Below are positions 43,830-50,794 of a stretch of 50,794 nt of DNA, one piece after another (the stretch's first letter is position 1; each line of letters begins with the position of its first letter). This stretch comes from Anaerolineales bacterium UBA3001 (GTDB taxonomy: Bacteria > Chloroflexota > Anaerolineae > Anaerolineales > UBA11657): positions 9,341 through 60,134 of the forward strand of contig DDZT01000049.1 of assembly GCA_002346435.1 (NCBI GenBank), read 5' to 3'. A program made the position numbers and the translations under genes. The notes beneath the pieces are model-generated. The model had not been told where the DNA came from. It was given only the letters and a program-made list of their open reading frames with translations, and searched no databases.

Positions 43830-45005
43830 ATGTCATACTCATTGGTTGAAAGTATTGTTTCAAAAATTCACGCAACTCAACATAGATTAGTGTATGAGTT
43901 CGCTGGAGCTGGCTCCTTAGCACTTGCTTGGCTCCATAGTCAAGGCGGCTCATCAAAAACTGTGTTAGAGGCGACCGACCGTTATGCAAGCCTATCTACA
44001 ATAGAGCTTCTAGGAAAAACTCCTGACCGATTTGTTGCTTCAAACATAGCAACAGCTATGGCAACTCGAGCTTATCAAAGAGGCTTACGTTTAGGTGCTG
44101 GCGAAACCCCTATAATAGGTATAGGATGCACAGCTACTATTGCTACAGACTACAACAAACGAGGAAAGCATGGATGCCGTATAGCTGTGTTAGACAACAC
44201 AGCACTTTCTCAGTACTCTATAACTTTTGAGAAAGGCGCACGAAATCGAATTGACGAAGAAACACTTGTTAGCAAAATTGTTCTGAATGGGATTGCTAAG
44301 TCTAGTGGTATTAAATCTCTTTTACCTCTTAGTCTTAGAAAGAAAGAAAAAATTATAGCTACGAATATCCCATCATTTGATCCTATAGAAAAACTCCTTT
44401 CAGGCAATACTGATATTGTCAAAGTTCGCTCAGACGGCACCTTGTCTGAGCATAGCAAATTGCACGGTCTTGCTTTCCTTTCCGGCGCTTTTAATCCCTT
44501 TCATATTGGTCACTCTGAACTAGCCAAAGCCGCATCACGCATGCTAGGACGGAATGTGCTGTTTGACCTGTCTGTACAAAATGCAGACAAAGGACAAATT
44601 AGTCATTCTGAAATATGTAGTTTGTTATGTCAATTCCAGTGGCCACATGAAGTAGTTCTGACAAGAGAGCCCTTGTTTGCACAAAAAGCATTATATTTCC
44701 CTAACGCAGTGTTTGTGGTTGGTTACGACACAGCTTTGCGTATTCTACAAAACAAATATTATGGTGGGGACAGCGCAAAGGTGATGGGTTTCTTATCCTC
44801 CTTCAACAAAACAGGTTGCCGTTTTCTGGTAGCAGGACGACACTGGGAAGGGTCTTATCACACAGTAAGTGACCTTAATATACCTGAACAGTTCAAAGGA
44901 CTATTTGACGAACTACCTGAAAACCTGTTCCGTGTCGACACATCATCATCTGCGATAAGACAGATTATTGAATCTTCGCCTGGTTCGAATTTGCCAAAAG
45001 GCTAA
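43830..45005 (+). CDS. CinA C-terminal-like domain fused to NMN/NaMN adenylyltransferase-like domain
   Basis: This 391-residue protein has two parts. Residues 1-160 resemble the CinA C-terminal (PncC, NMN deamidase) fold, with ETPIIGIGCTATIATDYNKRGKHG where PncC has its GIAGP segment. The nucleophile motif ESCTGG is replaced by E23-F-A-G-A-G28, so deamidase activity is doubtful. Residues 212-380 form a nucleotidyltransferase: GAFNPFHIGH with H225-x2-H228, GYDTALRIL (298-306) and the terminal SSSAIR (372-377) equivalent to ISSTxIR. PncC and NadD catalyse consecutive NAD-salvage steps, which makes the fusion meaningful. Neighbours give no further clue. Confidence 0.75.
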   Translation: MSYSLVESIVSKIHATQHRLVYEFAGAGSLALAWLHSQGGSSKTVLEATDRYASLSTIELLGKTPDRFVASNIATAMATRAYQRGLRLGAGETPIIGIGCTATIATDYNKRGKHGCRIAVLDNTALSQYSITFEKGARNRIDEETLVSKIVLNGIAKSSGIKSLLPLSLRKKEKIIATNIPSFDPIEKLLSGNTDIVKVRSDGTLSEHSKLHGLAFLSGAFNPFHIGHSELAKAASRMLGRNVLFDLSVQNADKGQISHSEICSLLCQFQWPHEVVLTREPLFAQKALYFPNAVFVVGYDTALRILQNKYYGGDSAKVMGFLSSFNKTGCRFLVAGRHWEGSYHTVSDLNIPEQFKGLFDELPENLFRVDTSSSAIRQIIESSPGSNLPKG

Positions 45006-45025
45006 CTGTAGAGCACATTACAACA

Positions 45026-48000
45026 ATGTACAATGTTGTCCTTCTAGCATACCGACGGACCCTGCCACAGATCACTGTAGCATTGTTTGGTTTTTTCTCT
45101 GCCTCTCCTCTTATTAAGACATACATGACTTGTTCAGATGACGGTGTGTTCCACATACACAAAGCTCTAGGACTGGAAACACTTATTAAGCTTGGTCACT
45201 GGTTTCCGCGCTGGACGCCCCATATGGCTCACGGGTTCGGATATCCGCTATACAACTTTTACGCTCCTTTAAGTTCCTATTTTCTAGCGGGTATACACAG
45301 CCTAGGACCTATATATCCTTTGGCTTTACATATAGCTCTTGGTGTCTGCATCATCTTGTCAGGGTTGGCTGTATTTTATCTGGTACGCGATTATTGGGGC
45401 CCATGGTCTGGCCTTACAGCAGCTGTTGTCTATCAAACGTCCCCTTATCTAGCTTTCAACGTCTTGTTTAGAGGGGCTTTGGCAGAAACCATGGCCTTAT
45501 CAATAATGCCAATAGCTGTTTGGGCTATGGACAGAGCACTACGCAACAAATCTACAAAATGGTCTGTAGTTGCTTCCTTAAGTTTTGGCGCATTAATATA
45601 CACTCACAGCGTTACAGCTCTGCTTGTGGCACCTTTGTTGTTTTTTCAAGTTGGTTTTTTATCATATAGAAAACGGGACGTTACGGTGTTTATATTTGGC
45701 GCCATAACGCTTTTGTTCGCAATGTTCCTGAGTGCTAATTTCTGGCTTCCTGCCTTGGTAGAAAGAAATCTAGTAAAAACGGATCAATTACTTGTTCCTC
45801 CAGTATTTTCTTATTACACAAACTTTCTGTCAATTGACGAGCTTCTAGCCGTCCCTAGTGCAACAATGCAACGTCTAGTAAACCCGTCACCCCCCAAAGC
45901 TATAGGTGTTTTTGCGTCATCAGTCGCGATATTAGGAGCTGTGATAATTCTACTCAAGCAGCAGTCTTCAAGTACCAATGGAAATCACTACAAACTAGGA
46001 GGGGCTATAGTTTTCCTAACAGGAATGTTGACTTATGGCTTTCTAACACTACCCATAAGTCGCCCAGCATGGGATTTGCTTCCTCTGTTAAAATTTGTTC
46101 AATTCCCATGGCGTGCACTTGGAGTAACAACTTTGTGTGCTTCTGTATTAGCTGGAGGCATTATTGTATTTTTCCGAAACACAAATGCTGCTATGTTGGC
46201 GTCTGTAACTATTGCGTCCTTGTCACTTATGGCTCACATGTCCTGGTGGTATCCACGCTACTGCACTCCTTTCACAGAAGCTACCTTGGGATCAATCATT
46301 GATTATGAGTATAGCACTTCCACCATAGGCACTTCTGCCAAAGGGGAATTCACTCCTAAAACTACAGATTATTTCCCTGACGACAACTCTTTGGCCGAGG
46401 CTATAAAAAACAACCAGTCGCCCTTAAGACTCACAGGCGCCCCTGACGATGCAATAGTCGAAACCATACAGTCGGACCCTCTTGACCACATTTTAAAAGT
46501 GACTTCTGCCAGTCCGTTTACAGCAACCTACCAAATGATTTACTACTTGGGGTGGAAGGTAAGCATTGATGGCGTACCGACAAATCCAAATATTACTGAC
46601 GGTACAGGATTAATTCAATTTGATGTACCAAGTGGCCAACATGAAATACGAGTGTATTTTGGCAGTACTCCTGTAAGGAGACTGGGGGCAACCTTGTCGA
46701 TAATGGCTTTATGTGTTCTTGCTACTGTTTATGTGTTTACACCTGACAAAAAGTCTCTTAATAAAAACTTGTTCGTTCGGCCGCACAAAATGCATCAAAT
46801 ATGGATCGTACCTTTGTTTTTGTTTGCAGTAAAAGTCACTGTTGTAGATCAAACGAACAATATGTTTCACCGCATGTCAATAGAGCCTACAAATCTTGGT
46901 GTGCCTCTATCAATTAACATGGACAATGGTATGCGTGCTTTGGCATACAGCATATCCCCGGACCAAATTGTAAGCGGTGATACAGTAGAGACCATTGTTT
47001 ATGTTGAAGCCACAAAAACAATGGGTAAGTCTTTTCGTCCTTATTTTTTGCTAAAGGGCGCTGAGGGTACTATTTGGAACCTGATGCCACATGAGACGGT
47101 ACCGCCACGTTGGCACCGCGAGCCTCCGCCCACTCAATACTGGACGCCAGGGCAATATGGGCAGTTTGCTCGACAGTACCAAATTATGCCGGGCACCCCT
47201 CCTGGACAGTACAACTTAACAGTTTCGTTTTTTGACGAATCCACTCTCGAAACAGTTGGTGTTATAGGGTCTTTAGTCACGGATGAAATTGACCTTGGAA
47301 CGGTCTCAATCGTTCGGCCATCAGCAACAGCAAACCTGAACACCTTCACGGTCGATTTTGTTGAGCGTTTAGACTCCCTAACAAACGATATTGAGTTATT
47401 AGGAGTACACATAGACCGACAACAAGCAACTCCGGGTGAAATGTTAACTGTCACGATGTTGTTCCATGCAGCGGAAAATCCTATACACGACGAATTTATT
47501 ACTTTGGGGCTAGACGGTACGTCACTAACTAAACAAGTTGAGCCTACTCCTGGGTTTAGTACATCCATGTGGGAAAAAGGCGACTTATGGGTTGGACAGT
47601 ATTTGATTAGAGTACCTGCCGATACCAATGCTGGAACACATTACTGGACAGTATCTATTTCGCCGGAAAGCAAATTTTATTTAGATTCTATAGACATAAA
47701 AACACCAGGTCGCTTCTACGAAAAACCATCGATTAGGGAAGCATCACAACTGTATTTTGGCAACGACATAATGCTTATAGGTCACGAACATAAAGGTCGT
47801 ACTAAGCAAGGGGCAATACTTGATGTTAAGTTGTTGTGGCAAGCATTGCGCACACCCGATAGATCGCTGAACACATTTGTACATTTAGAAAACACCGATG
47901 GTGCTGTTGTGGCTCAGCATGATGGAATTCCATCTAACTGGTCAAGACCTACTCCAGGATGGTTACCTGAAGAATACATAATGGACACCCACTCAATACT

Positions 48001-48139
48001 GATTACAAACAACATTTTGCCCGGCAACTACCGAGTATATGTTGGTGTGTCGGACAGAAGTACAGGTTTGCGAGAGCCTCACACCACAGAGCTGTCAGCC
48101 GACAACCGAGCTTATATAGGATCTGTTTTAATAAAGTGA
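45026..48139 (+). CDS. PTPS-related polytopic membrane protein with three C-terminal beta-sandwich modules
   Basis: This 1037-residue protein has about a dozen helices in its first 420 residues. The N-terminal block DDGVFHIHKALGLE, WFPRW and GFGYPLYNFYAPLSSY is typical of the 6-pyruvoyl-tetrahydropterin-synthase-related membrane family, which is GT-C-like and not an actual pterin enzyme. An extracytoplasmic region and two further helices (about 555-615) follow. Three copies of the module also found at 10592 and 48155 lie at about 636-765, 789-900 and 915-1037. It probably builds or modifies a surface glycan. It starts 20 nt after the fusion gene, without SD. Confidence 0.72.
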   Translation: MYNVVLLAYRRTLPQITVALFGFFSASPLIKTYMTCSDDGVFHIHKALGLETLIKLGHWFPRWTPHMAHGFGYPLYNFYAPLSSYFLAGIHSLGPIYPLALHIALGVCIILSGLAVFYLVRDYWGPWSGLTAAVVYQTSPYLAFNVLFRGALAETMALSIMPIAVWAMDRALRNKSTKWSVVASLSFGALIYTHSVTALLVAPLLFFQVGFLSYRKRDVTVFIFGAITLLFAMFLSANFWLPALVERNLVKTDQLLVPPVFSYYTNFLSIDELLAVPSATMQRLVNPSPPKAIGVFASSVAILGAVIILLKQQSSSTNGNHYKLGGAIVFLTGMLTYGFLTLPISRPAWDLLPLLKFVQFPWRALGVTTLCASVLAGGIIVFFRNTNAAMLASVTIASLSLMAHMSWWYPRYCTPFTEATLGSIIDYEYSTSTIGTSAKGEFTPKTTDYFPDDNSLAEAIKNNQSPLRLTGAPDDAIVETIQSDPLDHILKVTSASPFTATYQMIYYLGWKVSIDGVPTNPNITDGTGLIQFDVPSGQHEIRVYFGSTPVRRLGATLSIMALCVLATVYVFTPDKKSLNKNLFVRPHKMHQIWIVPLFLFAVKVTVVDQTNNMFHRMSIEPTNLGVPLSINMDNGMRALAYSISPDQIVSGDTVETIVYVEATKTMGKSFRPYFLLKGAEGTIWNLMPHETVPPRWHREPPPTQYWTPGQYGQFARQYQIMPGTPPGQYNLTVSFFDESTLETVGVIGSLVTDEIDLGTVSIVRPSATANLNTFTVDFVERLDSLTNDIELLGVHIDRQQATPGEMLTVTMLFHAAENPIHDEFITLGLDGTSLTKQVEPTPGFSTSMWEKGDLWVGQYLIRVPADTNAGTHYWTVSISPESKFYLDSIDIKTPGRFYEKPSIREASQLYFGNDIMLIGHEHKGRTKQGAILDVKLLWQALRTPDRSLNTFVHLENTDGAVVAQHDGIPSNWSRPTPGWLPEEYIMDTHSILITNNILPGNYRVYVGVSDRSTGLREPHTTELSADNRAYIGSVLIK

Positions 48140-48154
48140 TAAATATGGTTTTAG

Positions 48155-50794
48155 CTATCTTGTTATTGTTTGCCGCACTGTGAATTCGCCTAGTGTGAGC
48201 AAGTTGTTTTGTGATGAAAGTATCTCGCTTTCTACTCTCATCCTTTCTAAAGAAGGCCACTGATACCATCCTACATCAATTGTATGTTTTCCAGTCAATG
48301 TGTCTTCTGGAATAGGAACAACTATTGTATAGGCCACAATTTGTCCCGGAGACCACCTCTCTGTTGGAAATCCACCCACCATTGGTTGTTGGTCAACTCC
48401 TGACACTATTTGGTTGTCAGGACCTCGAATATGCACAAAATTCGTCCAATTAGTATTCATTTTTTCGTCTGCGCTCCAATATAACGTCACTCGCAGAGGG
48501 TTTCCTGCCTCTAGATCAGTTTGCCAGTAACTATTGAGTAAGTTTATGTTTTTCCCAAACTGTCCTTGGTTTGGGATTAAGTTTTGCACAGGAATTATCT
48601 CTATTTCTTGTACCCCAGCGCTTATCATGCGTTTATCTGACATGCTTGGATCGCATTCTGTTTTGACAACAAAAGCACCTGACAAAGGTGTTCCCCCTGC
48701 ACATCGTAGGTCTCCAACATAAGCTCGTGATCCACTAACATCAACTAACTCTACTAAGTTTAGGCCAGCATCAAGGGAAAATGTCGGTGTTTGGAATTCG
48801 AGCCAATCACCTGCTGATATCTCAGTAACAAGTTCACCGTTCACCTTAACAGCAACCACATGTGGTTCCAGTTCTGGTATTAGCGTCATACTAAGCATGG
48901 CTTCCTGCCCTAATGAACTATATACATAAACTTCACCATTGCCATAAAACCACCTAGCTGGTGTGTTGTTCCAGTTTTCTACTGGATGCCAATTGGAACC
49001 CAGTGTATAAACCATGTCCAACCTAGATGTTGTATCAAATGTTGTATCAAAAGTATCCGAAAGAGCAAAGAGTGCAATCTTTTCATCTACAGAAACTGGT
49101 GGTCCCAACAGCATCTCTAAGTTCTCTGGCCATTGCAAGCCTATATTGCTATCTAAATTTTGGTATGTTACCCACTTGGTGTCATAACGCCTTAACACAG
49201 CTCTTCTTTCGTGATTTGTGGGTAATCTAACAATATCCAGTTGAGTCACACCTGTTTCAACAACAATTTCCTGAAGAAACCGCTGTATGGTGTTGCGTTT
49301 TGGCATGTCACGGAACAAACGTCCCCCTATTATTGGTTGTTCATTAATGGTTTGACCAAACAAAGCTTCGGTAGCTGAGCTGTTTGTGACAGGCAAAGGC
49401 AGAACAGCGCCTGTTTCTGTTTTCGCGACTGTATGCACTTTTCTGGATTCAGTGCCTGTCAAAGGAAAAGGGAAAACAACAAGGTATTCCAAAAATATAA
49501 TTGTTGTCAACACGAAGGTAATGATCAGTCTGTGCCATTTAGCCTTAAATCTATCAATAAGAATTGCAGCACCATATGCTACCAGAATCGCTAACACTAA
49601 GTGAGTGGTGGCATGTAACCTTGCTGGAGTACGGCTCCATTCAAAAAACGGCAGGTTTGCCAAAAGCGCATAAGGTAGAACTATTGGACTGCTTATATTA
49701 TCAATTTGGGTTTCAACGACCCTGCCTCCTATTTTTAGCAATGGCCCCAGAGATAAAACCATGGTTGTTACGCCTAACACTAGCCATCGGACCAAAGATC
49801 CATAACCCTTATAAATCGCCAGAAATGCCAACATTAATGGGAAAAAACCCAAGTACGCTATACTCTCGCTGAAAGTAATGTTTACTGCACCTGACAAGTC
49901 CCGTATACCAGGGAAAGCCATTGCAATAGGATTGTTAGGCGCTGGCAGGAAAAAAGATAACAAATCTACAGAGAATCCTACAAGTCCTGTCACTGGCATA
50001 TAATCAATTTCGCCTCTTGCAGCTTGCTTCAACACAGCAAAATATGCAACATACAAAAACACCGAGAATACAGCTATAGAGCTCCCAAAAGCGACAACTC
50101 GGTTGCGCGACCAGTATTTAGGCGCTTTGTTTTTCCAATCAACTGCAACCATCAATATAGTTACTGGCAACAAAAAATACGCTACGTGCACCATATGTAC
50201 ACTAGCTACCAATACCGCAAAAACCCCTACCATAACACCTGATCTAAGTGTAGGTTTGTCCAGTGCGCGCAATAGATACAACACATATAAAGGTAGCCAA
50301 AACACGGCCACCTGATAAAGGTGTCCGCTCAAAGCGTGCCCCATCTTGTTTGGAAAAAAAGCCCATACGACCCCGCACACCACCGAAGCCAACCTACTCC
50401 CTGTTAAATTAAGGCCAAGCAAATATGCAGTTACCCCTGAAAACGCCAAAGACATTAACATTGTAATGTTGTACGCAGTTATTGCCCCATATGATGCAGC
50501 AAACGGTAAAGCTAGCAAATGTGCTCCTATCTGGGTGTGAAGAAGAGACAAGGTAAGTCCGTGTGGATGAAACAACAACGGTATGGTTGATATCGTAAGG
50601 GATGGGTTAAACACTGTCTTCTTAAGCCACCATATTAACCACATCATTTCATAAGAATCGCCTTCTGGATACCCTATTAGAGTGTTGTGAATGTTGGTGA
50701 CCAACGGGTATGTTGCTAGACAAGACAACAAGACCATACCCACAAACACGGCCAGTGTTGTCTTTGCTTTATTGTTGGTTGTAATGTGATCCTT
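48155..50794 (-). CDS. Polytopic membrane protein with C-terminal beta-sandwich module, 5' end outside window
   Basis: The frame stays open to the right edge; GTG 50749 is the first internal start, but 15 further codons (polar and basic, then LAVFVGMVLL) run to the border, so the true start is probably beyond it. After the first helix, YPEGDSYEMMWLIWWLKK and LFHPHGLTLSLLHTQIG are typical of GT-C-like membrane proteins. About twelve helices end near residue 410 (counted from 50749). A soluble region follows, then one copy of the shared module (about 735-864: LYWSADE, FVHIRGPDNQIV, PTERWSPGQIV). It converges with the gene at 45026 with a 15-bp gap. Confidence 0.7.
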   Translation of the reverse strand, partial: KDHITTNNKAKTTLAVFVGMVLLSCLATYPLVTNIHNTLIGYPEGDSYEMMWLIWWLKKTVFNPSLTISTIPLLFHPHGLTLSLLHTQIGAHLLALPFAASYGAITAYNITMLMSLAFSGVTAYLLGLNLTGSRLASVVCGVVWAFFPNKMGHALSGHLYQVAVFWLPLYVLYLLRALDKPTLRSGVMVGVFAVLVASVHMVHVAYFLLPVTILMVAVDWKNKAPKYWSRNRVVAFGSSIAVFSVFLYVAYFAVLKQAARGEIDYMPVTGLVGFSVDLLSFFLPAPNNPIAMAFPGIRDLSGAVNITFSESIAYLGFFPLMLAFLAIYKGYGSLVRWLVLGVTTMVLSLGPLLKIGGRVVETQIDNISSPIVLPYALLANLPFFEWSRTPARLHATTHLVLAILVAYGAAILIDRFKAKWHRLIITFVLTTIIFLEYLVVFPFPLTGTESRKVHTVAKTETGAVLPLPVTNSSATEALFGQTINEQPIIGGRLFRDMPKRNTIQRFLQEIVVETGVTQLDIVRLPTNHERRAVLRRYDTKWVTYQNLDSNIGLQWPENLEMLLGPPVSVDEKIALFALSDTFDTTFDTTSRLDMVYTLGSNWHPVENWNNTPARWFYGNGEVYVYSSLGQEAMLSMTLIPELEPHVVAVKVNGELVTEISAGDWLEFQTPTFSLDAGLNLVELVDVSGSRAYVGDLRCAGGTPLSGAFVVKTECDPSMSDKRMISAGVQEIEIIPVQNLIPNQGQFGKNINLLNSYWQTDLEAGNPLRVTLYWSADEKMNTNWTNFVHIRGPDNQIVSGVDQQPMVGGFPTERWSPGQIVAYTIVVPIPEDTLTGKHTIDVGWYQWPSLERMRVESEILSSQNNLLTLGEFTVRQTITR

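Noticed and set aside
46900..48130. Pterin synthesis role for the PTPS-related protein, linked to the folate genes
   Set aside because: The family name is historical; the sequence is a polytopic membrane protein with beta-sandwich modules and no pterin-binding tunnel-fold residues.
1..50794. CRISPR arrays, insertion sequences, prophage, tRNA or rRNA genes
   Set aside because: I looked in all intergenic gaps and saw no repeat-spacer pattern, transposase, integrase, cloverleaf or rRNA-like sequence; a tRNAscan or Rfam run would be needed to exclude degenerate cases.

Overview
The window is about 51 kb of AT-rich bacterial chromosome, densely packed with genes and free of insertion sequences, phage genes or recognisable tRNA/rRNA genes. 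The protein set points to a small-genome Chloroflexota-like lineage, possibly the Dehalococcoidia/SAR202 side. The reasons are polytopic YfhO/GT39/PTPS-related membrane proteins with appended beta-sandwich modules, Thr/Pro-rich LysM and SH3b anchored proteins, a serine hydrolase with a PG_binding_4 (VanW-type) domain, and rpsA, rpsU and infA together. This placement is inference from gene style, not a search result. Most genes lack a Shine-Dalgarno (SD) sequence and many start with GTG or TTG. The few strong SDs (trxA, rpsU, gyrA, and two envelope genes at 24133 and 25443) therefore stand out.

Layout. 11-3151 (+): an SbnI/SerK-like ParB-fold protein, then overlapping folK and folC and a VKOR-family thiol oxidase. 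3198-3908 (-): a two-domain S1 protein. 4096-16573 (+): a nine-gene surface-glycan cluster (Rmd-type epimerase, gmd, phosphohexomutase, tatD, polyprenyl diphosphate synthase, GT4, GT39-like, YfhO-like, O-antigen ligase-like) that could make GDP-D-rhamnose and a polyprenyl-carried glycan. 16563-18002 (-): membrane-anchored serine hydrolase. 18205-21748 (+): small membrane protein, trxA, pyrG, folP. 21770-24031 (-): Rel. 24133-29689 (+): three envelope genes, namely a TIM-barrel/NTF2 fusion, an SH3b protein with a duplicated SFGAWGV module, and a six-hairpin-glycosidase lipoprotein.

29690-31708 (+): a strong promoter and a terminator-like hairpin bracket about 200 nt of leader or small RNA, followed by rpsA, rpsU and infA. 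31787-33927 (-): miaB and a methyltransferase. 34037-34756 (+): LysM protein, overlapping tail-to-tail with queG. 34734-38839 (-): queG and uvrA. 39040-39399 (+): rplS, preceded by a perfect 15-bp inverted repeat around its -10 box. 39500-43520 (-): a Schlafen/AlbA-type ATPase and gyrA. 43830-48139 (+): a CinA-C/NMNAT-like fusion and a PTPS-related membrane protein. 48155 to the right edge (-): another polytopic membrane protein, incomplete at its 5' end.

The items that most deserve follow-up are the CinA-C/nucleotidyltransferase fusion, the structured leader before rpsA, the perfect 11-nt SD of rpsU in a mostly SD-poor neighbourhood, the rplS inverted repeat, the unusual gyrase quinolone-pocket residues, and the SbnI-like serine kinase candidate.
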